A DNA stretch of 64,000 nucleotides from Varroa destructor. Taxonomy: Eukaryota > Arthropoda > Arachnida > Mesostigmata > Varroidae. Below are positions 38,981 through 51,681 of this stretch, piece by piece. The notes under the pieces were generated by a model. It saw only the letters and a list, made by a program, of their open reading frames with translations. It was not told the origin of the DNA and did not search any database. A program made the position numbers and the translations under genes. Each line of letters starts with the position of its first letter. The first letter of the stretch is position 1. The stretch is from contig NW_019211454.1 in assembly GCF_002443255.2 (NCBI RefSeq), forward strand, positions 9,508,248 to 9,572,247, written 5' to 3'.

Positions 38981-40033
38981 AAACCCTTCCCGGCGACTTC
39001 CCAGGCCACTGCTCTAACAGCAGCGTTCGACTGGCGCAAACGACGACTAATACATCTGTTACTACAGCGAAACAGTGTCACCAGCGAAAAGACGGACCGA
39101 CCTATGACAAGCAGTGGGGCCGAATATATTTATTAACATGTGAAGTCCACGGTACCTCAGCCGATAGAGGTCCTTATAAACGCCCGCAAAGCTAATCCCC
39201 TAGGAGGCACTCTGCAAGCACGAATTGCGATGAATACTGTTACTATGGAAAAGCGAATCGAGAAAAGATAAAAGCAAAATTGTAGCTATAGGTAAACGGA
39301 CCAGGGCTGCTGACCCATCGACAACAGTAACCCGTTCTGGCAGCGATACTTCATCATCCTTATTGTGGGCTCATGGCGTAATATTTTTAGAAGGATATAT
39401 GGTAATTATCGTTACTTTCCTATCGTAGTATTTAGGTGTTACCTTAACAAAGTCAAGTAGCGCTACTTGCATTGGTGTTGGACAGGTCTGGTTAAGTGAC
39501 TAGCCTTCATCAATAGTCCTAGCAGCTGGTTCCTGAGCCAGAATGAGGAGCTGGATGAGGATGCCTTGTTGGCTCTGTCCGTAGCTTAGCAACTAATTAA
39601 AATTTCTACTTAGCAATAGCATTTGTTCCATGAACGCTGTATTTATGGTCGTTGTGTAGAGATGGGTACATGACCGGAAGGTTTGGGGATCTGAGAGGAA
39701 CTGTCGAAGTGCGACTATAGCGAACATGAAATGGCGGTTATTCTCGCTAAAGCATTTCGCTGTTGATTTAGTGGCGGGTCTTATCGTTGGAAGGAAAGAG
39801 AAGGCGCAGAAGATAGCCTACTGCGGAACCCGTCGTGAAATTACGGTAGTCGCAATCTAATTTGATAGTTATTACTATGTAGCATTACCTTTACTGTTGA
39901 ACTGCAACAATTTTAACGTCGACAAAAAAAAAAAACACTCATCACTTTTTTCTTCTGGCCATTTTTCGATATATCTGTTCATAATGTTCGACCAAGTAAC
40001 TGGCAGTCGCTTATGACATTTTTGCGTACGGCC

Positions 40034-40146
40034 TCAATTGCGGTCGGCAAATGTGGCCGATCGAAATGGCCTGTTCTTATGTCGGCGGTATTCTTGATGG
40101 TCCTTATGTATAGATTGGAAGGAGCCAGATGTGCCGATGCTGGAAC
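40034..40146 (-). CDS. Candidate minus-strand exon, possibly terminal, unknown
   Basis: On the minus strand a very good acceptor (GTTTGTTTTTCTTCCATATC then GTTGCGTCAG) ends just above 40146. Two frames are open beyond it. One encodes SSIGTSGSFQSIHKDHQEYR and ends at TGA 40034. The other, starting VPASAHLAPSNLYIRTIKNT, runs 55 codons to a TGA at 39979. The first has the more coding-like third positions, so it is used here. No homology is recognised and no donor is needed if this is a last exon. Confidence 0.3.
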
Positions 40147-41068
40147 CTGACGCAACGATATGGAAGAAAAACAAACGTATAAAAGTGATGTACGTCACGC
40201 GTGTGAGAATACGAGCTGAAGTCAGCATTGCCTTTGGAAGGACTCGCCGACAACACGAACTGCAGTATCTATATCCTAAATTTTTCTGACAGTTCCTTTT
40301 CCAACGGCGGAAAAAAGGGCCAAACTTTTCGAAATAAGGAGCTGATAAGTGTGTGCAACATTGCGTTAGGGAAATTAACGGCGTCTGACTAAGTCGTTGC
40401 AAAAAGACGTACGACACGAACAGCTTGTCCGAGAACGCGCGTCATCACGGTGACCTTCGCAGAGGGAAATAATGAGGCGTTTATTGCGATCAGATCCTAT
40501 AGTTGATTTTTCGCATAGAATGTGCCAGAACTTGTTCGGTATATTAATTAATATTATTATTATACGACATATCAGTTAGGTAATTGCGCTAAGAAATAGA
40601 CCCGCTTCACATTCGATTGAGTACTAATAGGGTACGATAAGCATGTAGTATTGAATGCCCTATGCTACTGCCAATGACCGACTCCAATACTGCGCAGTGA
40701 TTTCACGGGTTTTCGTCCTCAGCCGCTGGAAGAAATCCTGAGCATTTCGGGGGCTGCAGTGAAGCACTTAAGCAGAAATCAGCTGCACAACGAGCCAATC
40801 GACCTACCTACCTACAAACTGCTTCCGCCCACGTGAACCGGTGGGAGCCCTCTTCTACCGTCACAACGCGTTACCGGGATCACTATGTGATGGTATGCAA
40901 TGTGTTTTGACGTAGGACCATATGAGTGCGAGTCAAGTATAATTTATAACTCGGTAAACTTAACATAAACATCTGACAAAATAATTGTTCTTTTCGTTTT
41001 GGTAGCATTTTTTACTATTTTCTTGGTTTTATTTCATTGTAATGTTTTTAGCTCGCAACGGTCTTTTT

Positions 41069-41085
41069 GGGGGGGGGGGGGGGGG
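41069..41085 (+). repeat. Homopolymer run of 17 G
   Basis: An unbroken G tract preceded by five T. It is the second such run in the window. Confidence 0.9.
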
Positions 41086-43446
41086 CTGTACAGCCCTGTC
41101 CGTCAACATCAGATCTAAGTGTCCTTGTTATATCAAAGGATTTCTGTTATCCTGAATAGATTTTCGATCTGGCTGTTGGTATATTCTGTAGTAATTGTTT
41201 TCCATTTGCTTACGTTTTCATTGTATTTTGTACTTATCTAGACCCAGTACGTACTCAACATAGTCTAGTACAGCGTCCTAAAAAGCACATTTACTAATCT
41301 GATGGCAATGCCTGAGTGAATTTACCTATCTGCTTAAACAATTGCCCTGTGAAAAATTTTAGCAAACCTTCGTCAGCGTCACCGAGCAAACACTCAAGGA
41401 GATACAATGATATTGGTCTACTAGTATACTACGGCATCACAAGTACAATCGACAAGCCCATCGTTAACCATATATGTGGAGACCGTATGGCTAAACTCCG
41501 CAATAGAGGTCCGTTAATCAAAAACTAATACATCTCTTCCCATTAAGCCTATTCGAAATCTCTTTATTATCACTAGATACGATCGTATTGTTTTCGATAC
41601 ATAGTTATATGTGCTTGTACTGACAATGTAACCACCCGTATCACAGATAGCCGCGCTGGTCTTCACGGCTGATCTTGTCGGATCTGTGGTGTGTAGAGGT
41701 TTTCTTTTTCTGTCTTTCCTATAAACAAGAACACGGTAACAGTACTTCGATCATTGCAGCAAACGGTGCATTGCACGACGATCACCTTCGGCGGCGAAGA
41801 CAACGCGGTGCGTTAGCGACGGTTGTTTCTGTTTGACAGAGCATGGTTCAGCGGCTTGCTACTAAGTCTATCTTATTCCCGAAGAGAAAACAGCAACATA
41901 AGGAAGTACAAGGAATGATCAATCCCAAAACTTGTCCCTTTTGGCAGACACAATCCCTGCTCCTAGATGTTATGCTCCGCAATAGAAAAACAGAGAAAAA
42001 TAACAATAGCGCGTGATGCTGCCATCACTCTGGGCGACCCGCGTCCGCCACCGACTGCAGATGACGACAATTAGAGTTGTGTTATTGGGATCTGCTTTTT
42101 TTTCTGCTCACCTGGGCGTTGGCTCGTATATTTCGAACAGTGATACTGTTAAAAATAACATAACCGGCCCGCCCATATGGTCATGAATGTACAAAGCACG
42201 GCAAAAGTCACCTGATAGTGTGGATCGTTATATTCTGTCTGCGGCAACCAAATGAGATGTGCCAAAAATAAGAGCAAAGCCATGATCCAACCAAATATAT
42301 ATCTATATATTTGATTGTATATGTAGATAGATGGTAAATAGTTAGTGTATTTGTATATATCGTTACTAGTCACGCTAGAAATGTTTCGAACTTTTTTTTG
42401 CAGCTTTAGCCCTTTTATTATCAATCGAAATATGCACCATTATTATTATTATTATTCATGACTTTTCGCCATTTCCAAGTTATTTATTCCACTTGCTGTA
42501 AAAGCAAAAAAAAAAACATAGAAAGTTTTCAAAAGCGATATTTGATATATAATTTTTCCCTTGGGAAGTTGTCGAAATCTTGGAGAGAATGGTAATCTGT
42601 GCGAGCAGTTTGTAAAGAGCGAAGTGGATAACAGAGAGTTTGCATTTTTGGCATCTCGCGGTTTTGTTTTAGGTATTTCATCGTCTCTTTCAACTATACA
42701 CAGCGCTCTTGGACACAGCCGTGATCGACGAATGGAGACTTATAAAAGCTGTAGAATATAAAACCTCTAGACCATTAAAAAACCCCATAAGATACGAGCA
42801 GCTGTTCATTGGCGTTCGGGCGATGTCCCGCTAGTTCGTTTACATTTACTGACCGGTGTGACGATCTACGATTGTCGTCTGGGATCTATTCTCCATTGCA
42901 GGTAACAATTCACTATAAAAATGGGCCACCTTTGTAACTTGAAAGCAAAGAGAAGCAGGCTTCGTTACGTTAGATCCCGCCCAAATCGTGCGGTACCCGT
43001 TTGTCCAATTTTTTTACCTCATTAAATTGAGAGGGATGAACGTTTATGGTATTTTTCCGTACGGAAAACTTGGCTTTTAATACTCGTGCGCTATGAAATG
43101 TATAGGTTTTCAGCTGTGAACGTTACCTTCGCAGTCTGCAATTTTGAATTATTTTTGCCTGAACTTCTTCTCGAAAGTAACTTTTTACAGTGTTTCTAAT
43201 AGCGAATTTTTCACCGAGTACGCCGTCTCTGCCGCGGTAGTTTCCGGGCAGAACTCGTGGCCGTAAACTATTCCTCGGCTCATTACAACGCCTCTGTTAA
43301 AATCCAGAAAAATAACATATGAGTGAACGATTTGACATTTCAAAAAGTACAAACGCATCGCGAATACAAAAAGAAAACAGTTCCGCACCGTTATCAAATA
43401 GTTTCATTTTAAAGTATGCTATTGATATTCGTTACTTTACATACTG

Positions 43447-43472
43447 ATATATATATATATATATATATATAT
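43447..43472. repeat. (AT)n microsatellite
   Basis: A 26-bp uninterrupted AT run. Confidence 0.9.
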
Positions 43473-46400
43473 TCATTTTGGCCAGAGATGTAAACAACAG
43501 CTGCTGGTTCGGACGCGATTAAGATACGGGAGCCTTAGCTGCTGGCCGATGTTGAACAAGTCCAAGAAGTTCGCTTACAGGGGGCGATGCCTTATTCGGC
43601 AATATCAATATCACAGACATGTATAATTATGTATAATATTGGGTCACATACACGCGCGGATTCTTCCCCTGTATGCTGACTTTATAGCTTATATAAAGAA
43701 AAAAACTTTAAATGTGAACTTTCCAACATGCCCCCTTTTGAGTTGAAGCTAGTTTTGGCTTTCCTGTCTGATCCGTATGCAGACTGACAAACAACGCTTG
43801 ATTTATAATAGCCGGTCCACTATATCGATGTGAGATGGTGATATGAGATTTGGTGACAGTCTACGAAACGTTCCGTGTGAAAGATGGCGTCGATTGCATC
43901 GTCGGACCGTTAACGAACTGTTGTTGTCGCAAAAATCACACGCTTCTTTGCTACATATATACCAATGTTTTGTTTCTATCGCACTATCGATGCTATCACA
44001 GACGCACACGTATGTGCACTTAGTGTTGATGCTACCGATTATCTTCAACGAGGGATATTATCGTGTATATTATTATGTTTGGGCTGGTTATTACCTAAAA
44101 AACAGGAAGCAAACAACAAACGTACTAGAATATAAAGCAAACGATACATAGGTGTCATTTGCCTTCTTCTATCTACTATCATTAATGGCCCATTTCAAAT
44201 TAACCTTACAAAACTGATGAGTAATCTAGTCGATCTAATAAATATGCCGAGCGATTACAAGCAGCCTCATTGACAGACTCAAGTCCACGTACTCACTCAT
44301 CGGTCCGTCCACAAAATTGCCCCTGCCAACAGATACTGGGCCACTGCTTTTGAACACGTTCACGTCATCTAATAGTTGTGGCAACGTTAAGTTCACCTCT
44401 TGGTCAGCTACAACGCTTTGCTATGGTCCTAAGATTTGACACGATCAACCCAAAACCTTGATTTTATTAATAATTTTAGAAATATAGATCGTGCTGGACC
44501 ATCATAAGACCACAATGCAATGCCATAGCCTACAGTCGTTGTCATTCTATAGTCGTATTCTGTCCCATTCTAGGTATCGTAGAACGTATGCAGACGCCTT
44601 GGCTAACTCTATTTGTTTCTTTCAGGCATCGTCCCGATAGCGAATATAGCTATCATCCCGTTCGCTTGATTGGCAGACCAAACAAGCTCACAAATTAAAT
44701 TAGAAACAAAATTGCCTGCTTGTTCGAATCACAATTTTTGGGTTGAAAAAGCCAAAATAAAAACAAATTATTATGCAACGATGCACGCCCGTTTTGTTAA
44801 CTAAATAAGTTGGCTCTTCGTGCCAAGTTGAAAGCTGCCGGCGCTCCGGCGATGATGGAAACGTCATCGTGGAGGCTGGCGGAGGTGTTATTCCAGTCAG
44901 AAAGGGGTTCTTGGTTCGTCCACATGAAATGATAAGAAGATAGCGCACGTCACCGAAACCGCTACATCTGGTTAGAAACTTCTGTCCGTCGTTAGTGTGA
45001 TCAGTCAAACAAACTAACTAAACAAGGTGGTTGACAAAATTGGGGTAACGGAACTGAAATGTAGAACTTTTAAGATTCACACACGTACACCTGTCCAAAT
45101 TTAGAATCACTTCTCGGCTATCCGACGTAATACTGGCCAGTTTACCAGAAGGAGCCGATCACGCAAGATTCCGCTTCAACACGTAAAACGTGTCGTCGAC
45201 GTGACCGCAATTAGGGTGAAGGGATGCGGCGGGCGATCAATTTGCTCCTAAGTATTCCTATTATTCTTATTTACTTCTATATCGGGTGAGATAATAAAAA
45301 AAAAATGCCTTACAATAGAATCACGAATGAAACTATACAATTCAAAGCTGACGGTTGGAGAAATCATTAGTTCCACTGTGAGCCTGGTTTCTTACCCTTT
45401 TTTTTGAACCTATGTCGTTTCTCGTTGTACGCTTACCTTTGCCTACCCTTATATACATATACATTGATACATTTTGCACTACTCTGCGTCTGCCGCGTCA
45501 ATGCCGCATGCATTCGAAATGAAATATTCACTAGACGACTGAGCGACGAATATCAACGATGAAAGCGATGTTTTGAAGCTAACAGCTTCGAATTTTTACC
45601 TTCGATATACCTCGGACGTTGCCTCGAATATTGCCGTTACGACATTAGTGTATTTTCTGTATTCTAACTATAAAAAAGATATTCATTGAGAGGAAAAGGG
45701 CCTTTTGCCGTAAACAGCCTTAGAGAAATCAGTACATTGTACGAGTTTGTAGGGATAGTCTATCCCTTCACTCTACTTCAGCTGGGAAATCTACTTCAGC
45801 TGCAGAGATTGGACGAGTGTCGACTACGTTACGTCTGAAACAGTCTTTCTTTTTTGGGGGATTGCTACATTCAGCTGATCAGACGTACACAGATTTAATA
45901 AACGAAGCATTAACGTATAGACTTGACGGCATAGCCAAAAGAACCTAATGAAATAATGATAATAATAAAGAAATTGTGTAAACGCATAATAAAATATTAT
46001 TTATTATCAACGTACACAGATTAGTGGAAACGTGGCATTTTATTATAGAATTGTTTTATGAGTCAACTATCTCGTAGGTGCAAAATGTAAATATTAACTA
46101 TAACAGCACTATAGTAAAGACGGTACATTGCCTACAGTTTGCAATCGATATTAAATAGTAATCCGAAAAACGTTTTTTTATTTCTTAATCGACAAATGTT
46201 TTGTATAAACATTTTATCAATCAGGACGTTTATCCGGCTTTCAGATCATTGCCTCTGCGCCCAACATGTGTGTTTTTTTCTTCCCACATCAGTTTATGCT
46301 TGCCTATATTTAGATAAACGTGTCGGAATATTTAGAGTTCGCACAATAAATAAAACAACAAAATCTAGACGATCTAAAGCGTTTCGTCTTCGACGCGCTT

Positions 46401-46649
46401 CGTCATCACTGAAAGTGTGGCGGACACAGCCATCGGGAAGATGCGACCCTCTCTATGGGTGCACTTCATCATCTTTATTGCCAGAACGTCGATAAGCGTG
46501 AAAACGACGTTGAGCCATTGAGGTCTTTGTTTCTTTTTTCTAGTAGTTTGCTTCGAGGCGTTTTTTCTTCTACTGGCTTCGAGTCAAATGAATAAGTTAA
46601 GCTAGCGAGCGAGTAAAAGCTAAGTTGAAGCAAATGACAACAACAGCAA

Positions 46650-46880
46650 ATGTATCGATTTCCAACAAGCGACCAGCCGATGAGGTTGGCCAGATCGCAG
46701 GGGGGTGCCTATTCAGCCAGTCAGCGCTCATTGCAGGAAAGGAAACTATCGGAACGATCCGGTCCTGCTCCGCTACGGACCGAACGCGGTGCAGTATCGC
46801 TCCTGGTGGACAACGGCTCTGCGAAATCGTCCGTTCCAGTTGGGTCTCAGGCTCGTTTCATCAAAGATGCATTGCGTTGA
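46650..46880 (+). CDS. Coding-like frame, Ser/Arg-rich disordered peptide
   Basis: About 76 codons are open to TGA at 46878-46880, in DNA markedly GC-richer than its flanks. The composition (GGAYSASQRSLQERKLSERS, then LLVDNGSAKSS) is that of a disordered protein tail. An AATAAA at 47278-47283 would serve a plus-strand last exon. The other two plus frames are partly open as well, and the adjacent ankyrin-like frames lie on the opposite strand, so strand and frame are uncertain. The start given is only the first in-frame ATG; a splice acceptor is more likely. Confidence 0.3.
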   Translation: MYRFPTSDQPMRLARSQGGAYSASQRSLQERKLSERSGPAPLRTERGAVSLLVDNGSAKSSVPVGSQARFIKDALR

Positions 46881-47115
46881 AAGTGACCATGAAAGAAAAC
46901 GATAGAAGTGTATGACTTTCTAAAAGTGTGCCTCGCTTGATTATATAGCAATTAATAAGGCCGACACTGGTTCGCATGGTCGACCCGCCAATGGTGTGCA
47001 ACGGGCTCCGGCCGTCCTACTGTGATTACGCCACCGGTTTGGGGGCACGCAATGAATACATGCGAACTTCGAATGTCGACCGCTGAGCCAACAGCATCCA
47101 ATCCCGTTTGTGTAC

Positions 47116-47204
47116 CTTTATAGGCCGCTTTATGTAAGAGAGTCAATGATTGTTGAAGCACCTCACTGTTATATACTGCAGTCACCATAAAGGGTGTGTG
47201 CCCG
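47116..47204 (-). CDS. Candidate exon with an ankyrin-repeat-like segment
   Basis: On the minus strand an acceptor (CTTATATTCCCAG) ends above 47204 and a donor (AAAG then GTACAC) follows 47116. The 29 whole codons begin GHTPFMVTAVYNSEVLQQSL and continue TLLHKAAYK. This fits the ankyrin pattern of G-x-T-P-x-M-x-A followed by a Leu-rich helix. It enters in phase 2 and leaves in phase 1. Further along the same strand, near 47.04 kb, another frame reads GRSPLHTIGGS, also ankyrin-like, after a weaker acceptor. The host protein is unknown; a single repeat cannot identify it. Confidence 0.35.
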
Positions 47205-47707
47205 CTGGGAATATAAGCGGGCCTCGGCTAGATTCGTGCACACAAAAGGAATGAACAAAAACTCAGTCAATGACAAAAATAAAGTGATAAAAAAAAAAAA
47301 GCAAAATAGTAATAATAAAAATATTTTAGATTAGATAAGGAAATCCAAATTAACCACACTCACCACCTCTACAAACAGCATCGAGATGAGCACTACATCA
47401 TTTTCAAATATTAGCTTCTCTGTAAGGCTCTTCACGTTTTATGCGTTTTTTAGGTCGCTACACCCAGACATATGTGAATCCAAGACAGTTTCCCATCGTT
47501 TTCATCTATGAGGACACACTTCCACCCCCCAAAGTCACTTACCAGCGTCCAGAGCAGCGTTCTCTATTATCGTCAGTCAATTAACTAAATCATCTTGATT
47601 TCTGCTTTTTTTTGTACCTGCATTGCTGGACAAGCTGCTTCTCGTTAATTATTTCCCAAATGATTATTATTATTATTGTAATTATCGTCAATATGATTGG
47701 CAGTCCA

Positions 47708-48010
47708 TCATGGAGATATCAATGCAAACATCAATGTGTTCTCAGAGCCATCCCGGTCGTACGAGGCACCTCCATTAGCCCGGTGCCATGGTGACGATCT
47801 ACTCCATTTTCTGCAATACCTCCACGTAGTTTCAGCTAGCGAGGAAGCTCCTTTCTTGGGTGGCTTACGTAATCGAAGGGTTAAGCAAACGTAGCCACGA
47901 TGGCGGTTCCCTTCGTGACGATGCCAACCCTCGAGCGGCCGCCGTTGCTGCTGCTGCTGCTGCTGCTTTGTATCAGGTGAAGAGTGATAATTGTGTTCGT
48001 CGAGGCTGGT
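47708..48010 (-). CDS. Coding-like minus frame with polyglutamine and an ankyrin-like end
   Basis: One hundred codons are open between stops on the minus strand. A possible acceptor (GCTGCCCATAAACCAG) sits at the start. The peptide has a polar N-terminal part, seven consecutive Gln encoded by the CAG tract, a basic middle, and a C-terminal stretch GGASYDRDGSENTLMFALIS. That stretch matches the ankyrin junction pattern (GA-x-x-x-x-D-x-x-G-x-T-x-L-M-x-A). It stops at TGA 47708 with no obvious donor before it. The plus strand is also open over 47697-47894, so strand choice rests on the ankyrin-like motif and its neighbour at 47.1-47.2 kb. Confidence 0.3.
   Translation of the reverse strand, partial: TSLDEHNYHSSPDTKQQQQQQQRRPLEGWHRHEGNRHRGYVCLTLRLRKPPKKGASSLAETTWRYCRKWSRSSPWHRANGGASYDRDGSENTLMFALISP
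47946..47967. repeat. (CTG)n / (CAG)n trinucleotide tract
   Basis: Seven units in a row read as Gln in the minus-strand candidate frame and as Leu or Ser in others. In-frame CAG tracts are typical of disordered regulatory proteins. Confidence 0.85.
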
Positions 48011-51000
48011 TTATGGGCAGCACTCTGTAAACTACAGAGTTTGCCATTGCGTTTTTTTGTTTGTAGAAAGAAAGTCTTGAGCACGATGTGCTAACCACTA
48101 AGGTTCGTTCGGTTGCCATTGCAGCTCAATGAGCCACTACTTTCAACTGTGTGCCTCTTCAAACGTATAGAAAAGTAGCATTTGTCTCAAGCTAACGAGA
48201 TAGAGCGATAAAGGTCAAACGGTTCGAAGTTGCCGATCAAACGACAAAGAAAAGAGCGATTATCTTTCGGTAAATTGTCTTGAGCATTGTTAAGGCGCTA
48301 GCGAAAACCAATCCGATATCTGGTTCGAATACGTCTGTGTTTATTTAGCAAAGAACAGATTTGCAAGTTGCTACAGGATACTTGGTCTCACTTGATTCGT
48401 TTCGTTTACCAACTGTTGGCGCTGTAGTAACATTGTTTACTCTCTTGAAGGAAAGACGGGGGCGGGCCAAAACCTACTTAACGCAGTCAAAACAAAGATG
48501 AATGGTCACCGCTCTAGATAGACACGAGCGGGACAACAAATATAAAGGGCACTTCTGATACTCGTAACTGCCATTCGGGACAAAATGTCTAACAGGACAA
48601 TTGGCAGATTTTTATAAAGTGTTGAGGCGGATCTACCAAATTTTGAAACACCGAACTTTTCAACTAATTCAGATAGAATAAGAATTTTTTTAATGCGTGT
48701 TAGATATATTCTTTTATTTTATACATACTAGTCCCAGCGTTATCCTGGACAACTTTATACTTACCTCTCGCGTTCCTATGTATATTTTCTCTAACGATGC
48801 GTTCTTGAAGTGAGTCAGTAGTGGGATTTACTTGCCACTGGTTGTCTCCTCGTAAGGCACCCCACTATACAGACCGGGACAATAGGCAGGCTAAAGTCAA
48901 CGTTGGACATTCCTTCGCTTATTCCAGGAGGTAACTAGAGCACGGCGATGAGGTGTGCTTTTATCATGAGTAACCAGAATCGGGTTTTCGACTGCCGTAT
49001 GAACGATCCATGAGAAACTCCAAATAGCGGGCTGTATCCACTATGTCAACGTTACCCTAACGTTACTACAAACAGCCCGCCAGAGTTGATTGATTTACCC
49101 AACCAAGTACATTCAATAATCTCGTCTTTAAAGATTAAATTCGTATAGTGAAATAGTGGTAAGGAAAGTCACTGATGATCGTCTACAAACTAACAGCCAA
49201 TAACATACCATTAGAAAAAGTCAAAAGTAGAGATGTATTCAAGCTTACTGACTTTATGGCTCGCCTATAGATAAAGTATTCCAGATACAGATATACATGA
49301 CGTACTTTTATTATGAGTATTAGTCCCATGAGCTCAATTATGCCGTATGTATCACCGCCGCGTACCCGGCCACGTCCGCATTGTCGCGTTAGGCTGAACA
49401 AGCATGTCTTCCTTTTATGTCTAGACTTTAATAAAACTTATGATAACATGTTTCATTAATTAATTTTCGCTAAGGAAGCCTCTATCGGTGTTTGTCCTTA
49501 TGAAATTTACAATTCTAGGCTAGGGGAAAGGTCTTGTGACAGTTAGAGTCTCTATATAACATCTGTTCGGTATTTAAACATATTTATGTCATGTATATTT
49601 ACGTTTTTTTTACGACGCACACTTCACGTATATACTGTTAAGTGATTTTTTAAACTGTCAAGAGACCTTTGCTTCACCTTGTTCATACGATGAGCACGTT
49701 TATAGAATGGTTTAGTCTCTTCTGTGTCGCATTACCTCCTCCGAGAACCGTCACGCATACAAATAACGGGCGGCCGATCTTTCATGACCTTTTTTTTCCG
49801 GATTTTCAATCACACGTTTGTTGCAGTCTTCATGTTGGGTAAAGGTCACACAATTTTGTTAAATTTATCTTCACCAGGAATTCCACTATAGTTTGTACTT
49901 TAGCGCAGTAACTAGGTTTAAAACCAAGCTGAGCGATGTATCCGGACTTACTGTTACAACAAAAATAAGTTACTTATACTCGCAGTAATTACAGCAGTCC
50001 TCATAAACGCCATACGTATTTCTGAGTAAACAGTTAAGCCACTACAATGACTATAAGCACACCGCCATAATCTCTATAAGCAGTCGTGTAATTTTGTGAT
50101 TTATTCAGCGTTACGCCTGAGGCGCTTCCAGAGTACTTACACATGGACCCGCAAGCCCGTAATTAGTTAAATCTGCTTTCTGCTCGTGGCCCCTAACGCG
50201 ACTCAGCAAAATTACAATTAGAAAGAAGCAGAATGAAGACTCCCTTTTTAGATGTATGTGGGCCTCACTTGGCGGCTATCTGGTTTCAACGATTAGGCAT
50301 CTGGCCGATAATTTTATCCAGCCAAGATAGTATTTACTAGCCGTGGACCTTTTTTGGACCTTTAGGAAATAAAATCATTCATTCGGTTGGTCGTCGACAA
50401 ACGTCGCTAACGGCCTTAAAAAACTAGCGTGCAATTCTGTTGATACCTGTCGAATCTGCTACGGCAAAAGGCATTTTTATTGCCCTGGTGACGTCGTATT
50501 CCAACTATTGCAATGTGTTGCAATGCTCTTTAAATTAAAGACATGTCAGTCTTATTGATCGGATCGTGTACGCTACACGCTAATGTAAGCCGTGCGTAGA
50601 GTCCTCCTCTACATAGTGAAAACGTTCAGATGATTCTCTGATCAGTAACCGGTCAACAAGATCTGAGAGCCGCCATTCGAGAGAATCGTACGCGAGCAGG
50701 TGATCATCGTAAATCGTGTATAGTCAAACCGTTCAAATGGAAATCGTGGAGTAACTGATGCGGGCGCTGTAATATCCTGCGAGATGTTCTGCAATTTCGT
50801 TTCTCAGCAGAGTGACGCTTTCCATCATGAAACTGGTAGTGACCGAGTGGCTGAATACGCATCGAGTTGCTTGCTAGATGGACGTGTATTAATAAATATA
50901 CTAGACTTGTTAGCAGGTGATTGTTGAGCTAGCAGATTTGTGAATTTAATGTGTAGGTAAACTAACATTAACTTAAATTCTTCCAAAGTAAGTAAAAGAT

Positions 51001-51099
51001 GGTCCCATATTATTAAATACTATTGAGGCTTATTAACAAGCTAGATAGCAAAGGCTTTTATTTTTCCACGTAGCCTATTTAATCCTCTTTTAAAGTATA
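48011..51099. other. Gene-poor stretch
   Basis: No coding frame with splice support, no RNA gene and no notable repeat was seen in these 3 kb. Confidence 0.35.
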
Positions 51100-51445
51100 A
51101 GGATAGCTATCTAAGGGACACCTAGGAGGAGCTATAAGGAGCTATCTAACACAAGACAGTTGCCTAAGGAGAGAAGACAACTATCTAGAAAAAAAAGAAA
51201 AAGAACAGCTATTTAGGGAAACAAAATAGCTATTTAGGGATATAAAACAACTATCTAGGGAAACAAAATAGCTATTTAGGGATATAAAACAACTATCTAG
51301 GGAAACAAAATAGCTATTTAGGGATATAAAACAACTATCTAGGGAAACAAAATAGCTATTTAGGGATATAAAACAACTATCTAGGGAGACAAAATAGCTA
51401 TCTGGAGAGACAAGACAGCTTTTTGGCAAGATAAGACAGCTATCA
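51100..51445. repeat. Minisatellite with a 42-bp unit built from two related 21-bp halves
   Basis: Between about 51195 and 51415 a 42-bp unit repeats nearly perfectly about four and a half times. Each unit has two diverged 21-bp halves, one starting AGCTATTTAGGGATATAAAA and one starting AACTATCTAGGGAAACAAAA. More diverged copies extend the array to about 51100 and 51445. Because 42 is a multiple of three and one minus frame has no stop, the array appears as a 14-residue repeat ORF. That ORF is most likely a by-product. Confidence 0.9.
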
Positions 51446-51562
51446 ACGAGCGCTTGGGGGCAATACATATAATTGACACCCTTTACCCTCATGCGAATGA
51501 TCTCCACCGCGCAGTGGTATGAAGGTCCCCCGGGCTGACTAATTCATTAAAAGTATTTCCAG

Positions 51563-51681
51563 ACAGGGTGGCAAAGACGATGAAGCAGAAAAGCGGGATT
51601 CGTTTTCACTGTTCTTGGCAGTACGGAAAGAAGAACTGGAGAAAAATAGCACAGACAAACCCATAAGTTTGATCTGTGTGG
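51563..51681 (+). CDS. Candidate exon, charged peptide, unknown
   Basis: A good acceptor (AAAAGTATTTCCAG at 51562) opens a coding-like frame reading QGGKDDEAEKRDSFSLFLAV and then RKEELEKNSTDKPISLICVG. A donor (TGG then GTGAAA at 51682) fits the end of the coding-like part; the frame itself stays open to 51875 but becomes AT-rich. It enters in phase 2 and leaves in phase 1. It lies just beside the minisatellite, so a transposon-derived origin is possible. No family is recognised. Confidence 0.33.

Larger units (their letters stand above)
35952..39978. other. Gene-poor stretch
   Basis: No gene is recognised. (TA)n runs lie at 38198-38222 and 38946-38972. A C-run near 38678-38686 sits within a short G/C-rich spot. 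The remainder is AT-rich unique sequence. Confidence 0.4.
40147..46649. other. Gene-poor stretch
   Basis: No gene is recognised. Simple repeats include a 17-base G run (41069-41085), (ATT)n (42439-42456) and (AT)n (43447-43472). At 44.81-44.92 kb a GC-rich patch is open in two plus frames and one minus frame, with a plausible plus acceptor (TAACTAAATAAG). Its product is not recognised. Confidence 0.4.

Noticed and set aside
46139..46495. 118-codon plus ORF
   Set aside because: AT-driven composition in the first half, no domain, and no good splice sites; probably chance.
51181..51507. 108-codon minus ORF of repeated SLDSCF / SLNSYF blocks
   Set aside because: It is produced by the minisatellite unit being a multiple of three; there is no start context or splice support.
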